From positions 124,001 through 188,000 of the forward strand of contig NZ_SMSE01000004.1 in NCBI RefSeq assembly GCF_004354085.1: 64,000 nt of DNA, in the 5' to 3' direction. Shown piece by piece: positions 46,795 to 54,486 of this stretch. Position numbers and translations under genes: made by a program. Within the stretch, counting starts at the first letter, position 1. Each line of letters opens with the position of its first letter. Source of the stretch: Seongchinamella unica (GTDB lineage: Bacteria > Pseudomonadota > Gammaproteobacteria > Pseudomonadales > Halieaceae). The notes under the pieces were generated by a model that saw nothing but the letters and a program-made list of their open reading frames with translations, did no database searches and had not been told where the DNA came from.

Positions 46795-46823
46795 ATTATA
46801 CGCCCGATTGAGATAAAAGTGGT
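46795..46823 (-). promoter_or_regulatory. Possible promoter for the YeaC/DUF2797/pepN unit
   Basis: A perfect -10 TATAAT occupies 46800-46795 on the minus strand; the -35 region (near 46823) is weak. It sits between the terminator of the upstream zinc-ribbon gene and the YeaC-like start. Confidence 0.4.
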
Positions 46824-46845
46824 GGCTCTGCGGGCGCAGGCCACC
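46811..46845 (-). terminator. Rho-independent terminator of the zinc-ribbon gene
   Basis: On the minus strand GGTGGC (46845-46840), CTGC (46839-46836), GCCC loop, GCAG (46831-46828), a one-base bulge and GCCACC (46826-46821) form a ten-pair hairpin followed by ACTTTTATC. It begins eight bases after the zinc-ribbon stop codon. Confidence 0.65.
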
Positions 46846-46852
46846 GGATTAA

Positions 46853-47263
46853 TCAGGGACAGACTGTTTCCCGGTCACCCTTGATAACGCTCTTGAACCA
46901 GTCCAGCAGGTTCTCTTCCTTGAAGTCAGCGAATTCGCCGGCGTCCATGAACATGCCATGGTCGTGGCAGATCTCGTACCAGATGTGCTTTTGCTTGGCG
47001 TCGGAGGTCAATTCCATCCGCTTGCCGCAGTGGGGGCAGTCGATTTCCACCCGGCTGTCCCATTTCCAGCCTTCTTTCGGATCGCCAATATCCACCGCAT
47101 GGCTTTCCGGCAGGCTTTTCAGCTGGTGGGCCTCGTCGGCGTCAAACCAGAGTCCATGACAATTCGTACAGCGGTCGATTACCACTTCACCGTGCTCCAC
47201 CTCCACCATTCCGTGCTGGCACTTGGGGCATTTCAGGCTGTGATTCTCAGGGTTGTGCTCCAT
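46853..47263 (-). CDS. zf-TFIIB zinc-ribbon protein
   Basis: 136 residues. Two Cys pairs at the N-terminus (CPKCQHGM and CTNCHGLWFDADE) are the zf-TFIIB ribbon pattern, and a second set (CPHCGKRM, with CHDHG) follows. LWFDADEAHQL and GMFMDAGEFADF are the paired motifs known in this group. It is monocistronic, with TTGTAA-N16-TATACT upstream and a hairpin terminator downstream. Function unknown. Confidence 0.85.
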   Translation of the reverse strand: MEHNPENHSLKCPKCQHGMVEVEHGEVVIDRCTNCHGLWFDADEAHQLKSLPESHAVDIGDPKEGWKWDSRVEIDCPHCGKRMELTSDAKQKHIWYEICHDHGMFMDAGEFADFKEENLLDWFKSVIKGDRETVCP

Positions 47264-47294
47264 TTTCCAAACCTCTGTTGTTATCTGGTTAACT

Positions 47295-47322
47295 AGTATA
47301 GTGCGGGCTTGCCGGCTTACAA
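47295..47322 (-). promoter_or_regulatory. Probable sigma-70 promoter of the zinc-ribbon gene
   Basis: On the minus strand TTGTAA (47322-47317), 16 bases, then TATACT (47300-47295). It is 32 bp upstream of the zinc-ribbon ATG and overlaps the rhomboid stop codon. Confidence 0.5.
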
Positions 47323-48183
47323 GTCCTGCTGACCACTGTCCTGCAGGCGCGAAACAAGCCCGAACACCCCCCCCAGAACCGCCCCGGTCAACAGACCGCC
47401 CAGGTGTGCCGCATTGGCAATGGCACCAAACCCCAGGGATTCAACCACCCCGAACAGGCACAGGAACAGCCAGCCGACCATGAAAATCATAATGGGCCTC
47501 GCAGGCTGGATCACCCAGCGCGGCTGTACCAGCGGGGCCACCCAGGAAAATCCGAGCAGGCCATAGACCACCCCCGACATGCCCCCAAACAGGCCCGGAC
47601 CGCCGAACTGATACTGACAAATATTGGACACCAGGGCGATGACCAACAGCAGCCCCAGGGTATTGGGGCTGCCGGCGACGCGCTCGACTTTCGAGCCCAG
47701 TTCCCACAACCACAGGGTATTAAAGGTGATGTGCAACCAACCGAAGTGGAGGAAAATCGGCGTAATCAAACGCCAGTACTGCTCGCCCATGGGGAGAAAA
47801 TACAGCTGCCCGGAGCGTACCTCGAATGGCGTGAAAGTCAGCCACCCGAGCCATTGTTCAGGAGCACCCAGCAACAGGGCCAGGAACAGGGCAATGCTCA
47901 CCAGACCAAACAAGGCGGTCACCGGAGACTGGCGCCACGGGAACCGGTGGGCGGTCAAGGCCACCGGCCGGGTGGCCCCGGGCTCGATGGTGACTTCGCC
48001 GTCCCGCCAGGCCTGGTACAGGCGACTGACCGGCTGCACGTGCTGCCGCTCGAATACCGCCAGCACCTGTTGCCCCTCGTCTTCGTAGATGCGGTGGGCC
48101 ACACCCCGGCTGCGCAACAGCGCGGTCAGCGGCAGGAGGTCTTCCCCCAGGGGTACCCGGAGTACAGTGTAGGAATCTGCCAT
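47317..48183 (-). CDS. Rhomboid intramembrane serine protease (GlpG-like)
   Basis: 288 residues. An N-terminal cytoplasmic domain precedes the six-helix rhomboid core. The catalytic dyad is S203 in FGGMSGVVYGLLGF and H260 in ANAAHLGGLLTG; oxyanion residues H151 and N155 are in HFGWLHITFN. The WR motif (YWRLITPIFLH) is present. It cleaves transmembrane segments of membrane proteins. ATG 48183 overlaps the stop of the upstream nadK. Confidence 0.92.
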   Translation of the reverse strand: MADSYTVLRVPLGEDLLPLTALLRSRGVAHRIYEDEGQQVLAVFERQHVQPVSRLYQAWRDGEVTIEPGATRPVALTAHRFPWRQSPVTALFGLVSIALFLALLLGAPEQWLGWLTFTPFEVRSGQLYFLPMGEQYWRLITPIFLHFGWLHITFNTLWLWELGSKVERVAGSPNTLGLLLVIALVSNICQYQFGGPGLFGGMSGVVYGLLGFSWVAPLVQPRWVIQPARPIMIFMVGWLFLCLFGVVESLGFGAIANAAHLGGLLTGAVLGGVFGLVSRLQDSGQQDL

Positions 48184-49067
48184 CAGTCGACCAGTGCGTT
48201 GCTCCAGCGCAGTTTATCCCGGCAACTGGCGTAAAAGCTGTGGCCCACCGGGTGCAACAGAGTCAGGCGATGGGGCTTCTTGCGAATGACGACGGTATCG
48301 CCGGGACGCGCGGTCATATTGACCTGGCCATCACAGGTCACCGGCGGGTGGGTGCGATTGCGTTGCAGGATGTCCACGCGAATCTCGGAATTACCGTCAA
48401 CGACAATGGGACGGCTGCTCAGCGCGTGGGGGAACATCGGCACCAGCACAATGGCGTCCAGTGAAGGATGCATAATCGGCCCGCCACCCGAAAGGGAATA
48501 GGCCGTGGAACCGGTGGGCGTGGAAACAATGAGCCCGTCCGCGCGCTGGCGATAGACGAACTTGCCGTCGATCGAGAGTTCGATCTCTATCATCTGGGCC
48601 GAGGTCCCGGAGTTGACCACCACATCATTGAGCGCATCGGCCCGGGCCACCGATTCACCAGCGCGTTCCACGTAGGCATCCAGCAGGAAACGGTTCTCGG
48701 TATCGTATTCACCGTCGAGCACCCGCGGGACCTGTTCGGCAATCTGGTCCGGGGTAATATCGGTGAGAAAGCCGAGACGCCCCCGGTTCACACCCAGCAC
48801 GGGCGTGTCATACCTGGCCAGGGTACGCGCGGCGCTGAGCATGCTGCCGTCACCCCCGGCGACAATCACCAGGTCCGACTCCAGGCCGATCTCATCCCTG
48901 CTCGCCAGCCGCGTGCCGGCATCGGGAACCAGCTCGCCCAGCCTGTCCTCGAGAATAACCTCGTGTCCGCGGCGGACCAGCAACTCCAGCAGTTCCTGTA
49001 ACACCACGTCCAGGCCGTCCTGCTGGCTGCGACCCACCAGACCAATCTTCTTGAAGGAACCAGGCAT
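48183..49067 (-). CDS. nadK: NAD kinase
   Basis: 294 residues. Phosphorylates NAD to NADP using ATP. The signature GGDGS is at 71-75 (D73 catalytic), followed by GVNRGRLGFLTDI, NDVVV, and the TPTGSTAYSLSGGGPI block. MPGSFKKIGLVGR is the common opening and marks ATG 49067 as the start; GGGG lies seven bases upstream. Overlaps the rhomboid gene by one base. A TATAAT-like -10 lies about 30 bases upstream. Confidence 0.95.
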   Translation of the reverse strand: MPGSFKKIGLVGRSQQDGLDVVLQELLELLVRRGHEVILEDRLGELVPDAGTRLASRDEIGLESDLVIVAGGDGSMLSAARTLARYDTPVLGVNRGRLGFLTDITPDQIAEQVPRVLDGEYDTENRFLLDAYVERAGESVARADALNDVVVNSGTSAQMIEIELSIDGKFVYRQRADGLIVSTPTGSTAYSLSGGGPIMHPSLDAIVLVPMFPHALSSRPIVVDGNSEIRVDILQRNRTHPPVTCDGQVNMTARPGDTVVIRKKPHRLTLLHPVGHSFYASCRDKLRWSNALVD

Positions 49068-49094
49068 GAGTACGCCCCACTGAAAAGGACTGGT

Positions 49095-49100
49095 ATTATA
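49095..49100 (-). promoter_or_regulatory. Possible -10 element of nadK
   Basis: TATAAT on the minus strand at 49100-49095, 28 bases before the nadK ATG; no good -35 was found. It lies just upstream of the divergent DUF1853 GTG at 49106. Confidence 0.35.
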
Positions 49101-49105
49101 ACCAC

Positions 49106-50005
49106 GTGAACGCCTTTGCCGAAAACACCCTGCTGGAGCTGCAAACACCCGAAGTCCGCGACCTGGCCTGGGCCTGTTTCTCGCCGCCGCTTTTTCATGC
49201 CTCCAAGCTGGCCCGCCAGGCCTCAGTGAGTAACTGTCACTTCAGCCTCACGGCTGCACGCCGGCAGTGGCTGCGCCAGTTGGACCGGCAGCCCCAGGCG
49301 CTGCTGCAGTTTATCGCCGCGGGCAGGAGCACACGCCTGGGTATCTACTTCGAATCCCTCTGGCAGTTTTTCCTCAGCAACGAACCGCAGGTGGAATTGC
49401 TGGCAAGTAATCTTCCAGTGCGTGCTGGCGGGAAAACCCTGGGGGAATTTGACCTGGTCTACTTCTGCCACCGGCGACAGCGCCCTGTCCATCTGGAACT
49501 GGCCCTGAAGTTCTACCTGTGTGCTCCCGGGATGGATGGCAGCGAATGGCAGCACTGGCTCGGTCCCAATGTCAAAGACAGACTGGATCGGAAACTCACG
49601 CGCATGCTGGAACACCAGGCCCGCCTGTCGGAACAGGCGCAGGCCCGCGAGGTGCTGGCCGCACTTGGCGTGGAATCGCCGCTGCGGGAAGTGGAGGTCA
49701 AAGGAAGGCTGTACCGGCAATACGCAGTCACCACTGTTGCGCCTCCTGCCTACAACACCCAACTGGCCCTGCAGCAGTGGGCGCACGCCAGCACGGCGAC
49801 TGCTATACTGGGAGACCTATCACACCGCAGGCTGGCGCGGCGTCAGTGGCTGGCACCGCTGGCAGGCAACGACAGCCCGGCCGGCCGGGAGCAGACCGGA
49901 ACTGCGGCGAACAGCCCGGGGCAATTTGCCCTGGTTGACGACTGGGGGCGGGAACGGCAGCGGTTATTTGTCGTTGCCGATGAATGGCCACAAACCGATG
50001 AATAA
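49106..50005 (+). CDS. DUF1853 protein
   Basis: 299 residues, GTG start 49106. The conserved block TRLGIYFESLWQFFL, then LGEFDLVYFCHRRQRPVHLELALKFYL, is characteristic of DUF1853 and recalls a restriction-endonuclease-like fold (acidic E-x-D...E-x-K pattern FDLV...ELALK); the nuclease role is unproven. No membrane segments are seen. It overlaps the start of the downstream endonuclease-like lipoprotein by a few bases. The start codon lies close to a TATAAT-like element, leaving almost no room for a leader. Confidence 0.82.
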   Translation: MNAFAENTLLELQTPEVRDLAWACFSPPLFHASKLARQASVSNCHFSLTAARRQWLRQLDRQPQALLQFIAAGRSTRLGIYFESLWQFFLSNEPQVELLASNLPVRAGGKTLGEFDLVYFCHRRQRPVHLELALKFYLCAPGMDGSEWQHWLGPNVKDRLDRKLTRMLEHQARLSEQAQAREVLAALGVESPLREVEVKGRLYRQYAVTTVAPPAYNTQLALQQWAHASTATAILGDLSHRRLARRQWLAPLAGNDSPAGREQTGTAANSPGQFALVDDWGRERQRLFVVADEWPQTDE

Positions 50006-50876
50006 AATGCTGGCGGGTGCCATGTCGTTGTTGCTGCTGTCATGCAATACCATCCGGGCCGAGGAACCCAGGCAGCAGCCGCTCACCGTTCAACATAACG
50101 ACAGCGCTGCAATAGCACCGCCGGGGGAAATACTCAGGGTCGCCACTCTGAATATCGCTCACGGCCGGGGGCAAAGCCTGAACCAACTGCTGGTTTCGAC
50201 TGAAGATATAGCGGGAAACCTTGATCGCATCGCCCAGTTCCTGCGGTCCAAAAGCATTCACATCGCCGCGCTGCAAGAGGTGGACAGTCCTTCAGCGTGG
50301 AGTGGCAATATCGATCAGGCCAATGTCCTGGCACGCATCGCCGGCTACCCCTGGTGGGTACAGGCCAGCCACGCGTCACTGTGGATTGCGCGTTATGGAA
50401 CGGCGATTCTGTCCACTCTGCCCATACCGGCGGCTGTCAGTCTTGATTTTTCTCCTTCTCCGCCCACTGCGGGCAAGGGCTTTACCCTGGCCCAGATTGA
50501 GTGGGACCCGGGCGCCGGCGAGACGGTCATGGTGGACGTTATCTCCATCCACATGGACTTTTCTCGCGAGTCGGTCCGCAGGGCGCAACTGGATGAACTG
50601 GCCGCGTTGATGAACAACCGCCAACACCCGGTGATACTGATGGGCGATTTCAACTCGGAAACCCTGGCGGCCAGCCTCATGGCAAGCGCAGCGGAAAACC
50701 AACGCCACCTGAATACCTGGGTCGATGATAAATCTGAACTGTTCACCTACAAGAAGAAACGACTGGACTGGATTATTGTTTCCGACGAACTGGAATTTGT
50801 CAGCTACACGACCGCGCAAGACCTCCTGTCCGACCACAAGGCAGTCATTGCGGAACTGAGGCTGGCAGATCAGTAA
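49998..50876 (+). CDS. Endonuclease/exonuclease/phosphatase-family lipoprotein
   Basis: 292 residues. A signal peptide ends in the lipobox LLLLSC (C about residue 16). The catalytic core is the EEP fold: ATLNIAHGRG, LQEVDS, DVISIHMDFS, LMGDFNS and a C-terminal SDHKAV containing the catalytic His. Predicted substrate is a phosphodiester in nucleic acid or lipid headgroups in the periplasm. Start ATG 49998 overlaps the DUF1853 stop; ATG 50007 is an alternative. Related EEP proteins include secreted nucleases and sphingomyelinases; which applies is unknown. Confidence 0.82.
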   Translation: MNKMLAGAMSLLLLSCNTIRAEEPRQQPLTVQHNDSAAIAPPGEILRVATLNIAHGRGQSLNQLLVSTEDIAGNLDRIAQFLRSKSIHIAALQEVDSPSAWSGNIDQANVLARIAGYPWWVQASHASLWIARYGTAILSTLPIPAAVSLDFSPSPPTAGKGFTLAQIEWDPGAGETVMVDVISIHMDFSRESVRRAQLDELAALMNNRQHPVILMGDFNSETLAASLMASAAENQRHLNTWVDDKSELFTYKKKRLDWIIVSDELEFVSYTTAQDLLSDHKAVIAELRLADQ

Positions 50877-50927
50877 CATGACAGAGCTGAACTCACGACG
50901 CAGAACACGGCTGCGCGCCACCGGACG

Positions 50928-51845
50928 TTACTCGCAGCCCTGATTCAACCAGGTGTATCCCCGGCGGCCCTGCAGTCCACCGGTATGGACAAACAAAACC
51001 GGCTCTGTCGGTGACCACTGGCCGCTCCTGAGCATCGTGTGCACGGCGTACAGCGCTTTAGCGGTATAAACGGGCTCGAGCTGGACCTTCTGGACTTGTT
51101 CGAACGCCTGCAGGAAAGCGCGCAGCGCCGGGCTGGTCCGGGCGAACCCTCCGCAGTGGTAGTCATGCTTCAGTCGCCAGGGTACCTTCGCCTGCAGGCC
51201 TGAGTCGGCCAGTGCCTGCTGCACCGTATCAGCCAGTGCCCCGGCACCCTTGAGGGCAGAAACGCCAATCAGTTCGTCGGCGCATTCCAGCCCCGCAGCC
51301 AGCCCTGCCAGCGTGGTGCCTGTACCCACGGCAACCACCACCCGGGACCAGTGACGATCCAGTCGATTGATCAGCTCGGCAATTTCCACACAGCCGCGCA
51401 CGCCCTCGGGGCCTCCGCCGCCCTCGGGGACGACAAGGCAGGGGGCATACCGCGCCGCCAGAGTCTCCAGATAGGCGGATTCGTAGCGCCGCCGATACTC
51501 CTGCCGGGAAACCGGGACCAGTTCCATACCCCAGGCTCTCGCGTCTTCCAGCATGGGGGTTGGTTGTTCCCCGCCGCGAATAATGCCGATGGTCTGCAGG
51601 CCAAGTTCGGCGCCCACAGCGGCCAGGGCATGAAGGTGGTTGGACCAGGCGCCACCGAAGCTGAGCACCCGCCCCATGCCCTGCTCTGTCGCCCTGGCGA
51701 GATGACGGCGGAGCTTGAACCGCTTGTTGCCGGCGGCGACTCCGCCCCACTGGTCCAGCCGCAGCACCTGGACATTTCCCATACACAACTGCTGCACGGG
51801 TGCAGTATCGAGCGGACAAAGTGGTACTATGGCGCGATTATTCAT
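50928..51845 (-). CDS. PLP-dependent deaminase (ACC deaminase / D-cysteine desulfhydrase family)
   Basis: 305 residues. The fold type II PLP enzyme has the internal lysine block GGVAAGNKRFKLRRHL, substrate/phosphate loop LSFGGAWSNHLHALAA and GTGTTLAGLAAGL phosphate-binding glycine loop. It resembles 1-aminocyclopropane-1-carboxylate deaminase/D-cysteine desulfhydrase. Substrate preference is not determined by sequence. It is alone, leftward, and divergent from the downstream lipoprotein. Confidence 0.85.
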   Translation of the reverse strand: MNNRAIVPLCPLDTAPVQQLCMGNVQVLRLDQWGGVAAGNKRFKLRRHLARATEQGMGRVLSFGGAWSNHLHALAAVGAELGLQTIGIIRGGEQPTPMLEDARAWGMELVPVSRQEYRRRYESAYLETLAARYAPCLVVPEGGGGPEGVRGCVEIAELINRLDRHWSRVVVAVGTGTTLAGLAAGLECADELIGVSALKGAGALADTVQQALADSGLQAKVPWRLKHDYHCGGFARTSPALRAFLQAFEQVQKVQLEPVYTAKALYAVHTMLRSGQWSPTEPVLFVHTGGLQGRRGYTWLNQGCE

Positions 51846-51901
51846 AGGGCCTATTGTGTCACGAACAGGCCACCTCGATTCAACCGGGCAAGGAGAACCA
51901 C

Positions 51902-52585
51902 ATGTTGAAAAAATTCGCGATCACTGCAAGCCTGCTGGCAGCGCTGACCGCCTGCAGCAGCACTCCGGAAGTGCAGACCGGAGACGACGCCGAGGTTATC
52001 GGCGGTAATCTGCACCGGGTGGACGGCAGCCGCGCCGACATTGCCTATATCGATCCCAATGCCGACTTCAGCAAATACCGCAAGATCCTGCTACTGCCCC
52101 TGGGGGTGGATAATGTCGAAGTCATCCAGCCCAGTAAATCAGGCACATCGCTCAGCCAGCGCGACTGGGAATTGACCGACAGCGACAAAAAATTGCTGCA
52201 GCAGCTATTCCACGATGCGATGAAGAAACAACTGCAGGACAAGGGCGAGTTCCCGTTGGTCGACCAGCCGGGTGACGACGTGCTGGAAATCCAGGCGATG
52301 ATCACCGCCCTTGCGCCGGCGGCGGCCAAGGACGATAACCGCTCACGCCCCATCGGTCGCAGCTACGTGATCACCAAGGGCGCGGGGGCCATCGCCGTGG
52401 CGGTGGCTTTTGGCGACTCCCAGACCGGGGAGGTGCTGGCGCTGGTGAAGGACAGCCGCAACACCGTAAACCACTGGGGCCTGAACAATAGCGTGACCAA
52501 CAGGGCTGACGTGACCCGCATGTTCACCAGCTGGGCCCTGCAAATCAATTCCAGCCTGAGCAGCGTAACCGCCAAAGCCGACTGA
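51902..52585 (+). CDS. DUF3313-like lipoprotein
   Basis: 227 residues. MLKKFAITASLLAALTACSS is a lipoprotein signal with lipobox LTAC. The mature domain (DFSKYRKILLLPLGVDNVEV ... VLEIQAMITALAPAA ... AIAVAVAFGDSQTGEVLALVKDSRN) matches DUF3313-type envelope lipoproteins. AAGGAG lies seven bases before ATG 51902. It converges with lipA; a 9-bp inverted repeat between them may serve as a bidirectional stop signal. Function unknown. Confidence 0.8.
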   Translation: MLKKFAITASLLAALTACSSTPEVQTGDDAEVIGGNLHRVDGSRADIAYIDPNADFSKYRKILLLPLGVDNVEVIQPSKSGTSLSQRDWELTDSDKKLLQQLFHDAMKKQLQDKGEFPLVDQPGDDVLEIQAMITALAPAAAKDDNRSRPIGRSYVITKGAGAIAVAVAFGDSQTGEVLALVKDSRNTVNHWGLNNSVTNRADVTRMFTSWALQINSSLSSVTAKAD

Positions 52586-52599
52586 TTACGCCAGGTACC

Positions 52600-52638
52600 G
52601 CCGGGCTGCTGCAGACAAGACCAGAGCTTCAGCCCGGC
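52600..52638. other. Inverted repeat at the convergent 3' ends of the lipoprotein and lipA genes
   Basis: GCCGGGCTG (52600-52608) and CAGCCCGGC (52630-52638) are perfect inverted repeats with a 21-base loop. The right arm overlaps the last lipA codons. There is no T tract, so it may act in Rho-dependent termination or RNA stability. Confidence 0.35.
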
Positions 52639-53627
52639 TGTGCTAGCCCGACATTGTTTTTCTCCAGCACCTGTTCCGCGCGATAGCTGGACCTCACCAG
52701 CACACCTGAGACCACTTCCAGGAACCCCTTTTGCAGGCCCCATTGGCGATACATCTCGAACTCGTCCGGGGTCACATAGCGATCGATGGGATAGTGATTG
52801 GCGGTGGGCTGCAGATACTGGCCAAAGGTGAGGATATCCACCCCCGCCTCGCGCAGGTCGTCCATGCACTGGACAATCTCTTCCTCGGTTTCACCCAGGC
52901 CAAGCATCAGGCTGGTTTTGGTCAGTACATCCGGGCGATAGCGTTTGGCATGCGCCAGTACCGCAAGAGTCTGCTGGTAGGAGGCCCGGGGGTCACGAAC
53001 GGGGTGGGTCAGGCGTTTCACTGTCTCCACGTTCTGGGCGAATACCTCGATACCGGAATCGACCACGGTTTCCACATCCGCCAGCACCCCCAGAAAATCA
53101 GGGGTGAGCGCCTCTACCGCGGTACCGGGGTTGACTTCCTTTACCTTGCGCACGCAGGCGGCGTACTGTCCCGCTCCGCCATCGTCCAGGTCATCGCGAT
53201 TCACCGAGGTCAGCACCACGTACTTCAGGTTCATCAGTTGTACCGAACGGGCTGTCTTGGCCGGCTCGTCGGGATCCAGCCATCCCCGGGGGTTGCCGGT
53301 GTTTACCGCGCAGAAGCGGCAGGCCCGCGTGCAGACATCCCCCAACAGCATGATGGTAGCGGTGCCTGAGCTCCAGCACTCGCTCATATTGGGACACTTG
53401 GCTTCCTCGCAGACGGTGGCCAGGCCGTGTTCATGCACGATATCGCTGACCCGCTCAAAGGTCTGGCCGCCCTTGATACGCACCCGCAGCCAGTCAGGCT
53501 TGCGCAAACGTGGCGTGGTGCTGGCCCCGGGCTTGATGCCGTCCTTGATCGCGGTAATCCCCCGGTCGTTGACGAACTTCTCGCCACTGGCGACCTGGAC
53601 TGTGGGAATAAGGTCCTTTTCGGACAT
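52629..53627 (-). CDS. lipA: Lipoyl synthase
   Basis: 332 residues. Radical SAM enzyme that inserts two sulfur atoms into octanoyl groups bound to lipoyl domains. The auxiliary cluster motif [12 protein letters not shown] and the radical SAM motif CTRACRFC are both present, followed by [12 protein letters not shown] and the TSVNRDDL block. No lipB is next to it in the window. ATG 53627 has AGAGAG upstream; a TATAAT-like box lies 33 bp ahead. Confidence 0.96.
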   Translation of the reverse strand: MSEKDLIPTVQVASGEKFVNDRGITAIKDGIKPGASTTPRLRKPDWLRVRIKGGQTFERVSDIVHEHGLATVCEEAKCPNMSECWSSGTATIMLLGDVCTRACRFCAVNTGNPRGWLDPDEPAKTARSVQLMNLKYVVLTSVNRDDLDDGGAGQYAACVRKVKEVNPGTAVEALTPDFLGVLADVETVVDSGIEVFAQNVETVKRLTHPVRDPRASYQQTLAVLAHAKRYRPDVLTKTSLMLGLGETEEEIVQCMDDLREAGVDILTFGQYLQPTANHYPIDRYVTPDEFEMYRQWGLQKGFLEVVSGVLVRSSYRAEQVLEKNNVGLAQPG

Positions 53628-53659
53628 GGAAACTCTCTAATCGGTCTTGAAAGCCTGTC

Positions 53660-53665
53660 ATTATA
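53660..53665 (-). promoter_or_regulatory. Possible -10 element of lipA
   Basis: TATAAT on the minus strand (53665-53660) lies 33 bases before the lipA ATG. A weak -35 leaves this tentative. Confidence 0.35.
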
Positions 53666-53739
53666 GCGAAGCTGCAAGCCCGCGGCGATGACGCTATTAT
53701 TGAGCCACCACAAGGTGTAGAAAAACAGGACAGGCTAGT

Positions 53740-54486
53740 ATGGGCGCAGCTGCACTGGAGCCTAAACCGATGCGACAGAAAATTAACCGCTGGCCTGCCC
53801 GGCTGGACGTTGCCCAGAGCCTCAGCGGGCTGCTGCTGGTACTGTTTATCTGGGGCCACATGTTTTTCGAGTCCAGCATCCTGCTGGGCAAGGATGCCAT
53901 GCTCTGGGTGACGCGCATGTTCGAGGGCGCTCACCTGCTGGGCCGTCCCTACCCGGTACTGGTATCGGTGGCCGCAGCGCTTGTTCTCGCCCTGGTGGCC
54001 CTCCATGCGCTGCTGGCCCTGCGAAAATTTCCCGCGAACTACAGGCAGTACCATCGTCTCAATCGCCACGTTAGCGCCATGAGACACCTCGACACCACCG
54101 CCTGGTACATCCAGGTCATCACCGGATTCGCCCTGTTCTTTCTCGCCTCTGCCCACCTGCTGGTGGTGCTGCTGCAGCCGGAAAACATCGGGCCCTACGC
54201 ATCCTCGGACCGGGTCTGGAGTGGACGTTTCTGGTTGCTCTACGGACCCCTGCTGCTGATTGTCCACCTGCACGCGGGCATCGGCATTTACCGCCTGTGC
54301 CTGAAATGGGGGCCCTTCCCCGCCCAGCGCCTGGGCCTGTGGCGGGGACGCATCAAACTGGCCGCCTATTGCATCGTGGCATTCTACCTGTGCCTGGGCA
54401 CTGCCTCACTGGTGACCTATATGCGAATCGGTGCACAGCATGCCCCCTATGCCGGTGAGCGCTACGCACCGGAGGCCGTCGAATGA
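53740..54486 (+). CDS. frdC: Quinol:fumarate reductase dihaem cytochrome b subunit
   Basis: 248 residues with five membrane helices. Four haem-ligating His (H40, H89, H139, H178) match the four known from the Wolinella succinogenes FrdC with a constant offset of four. WPARLDVAQSLSG and GHMFFESSILLGKDAMLWVTRMFE are near-identical to that family, and the menaquinol-site glutamate is present (E62, equal to Wolinella E66). The position equal to the E-pathway glutamate E180 is H176 (VHLHAG instead of VELHGS). ATG 53740 has AGG upstream. Overlaps frdA (ATGA). Confidence 0.93.
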   Translation: MGAAALEPKPMRQKINRWPARLDVAQSLSGLLLVLFIWGHMFFESSILLGKDAMLWVTRMFEGAHLLGRPYPVLVSVAAALVLALVALHALLALRKFPANYRQYHRLNRHVSAMRHLDTTAWYIQVITGFALFFLASAHLLVVLLQPENIGPYASSDRVWSGRFWLLYGPLLLIVHLHAGIGIYRLCLKWGPFPAQRLGLWRGRIKLAAYCIVAFYLCLGTASLVTYMRIGAQHAPYAGERYAPEAVE

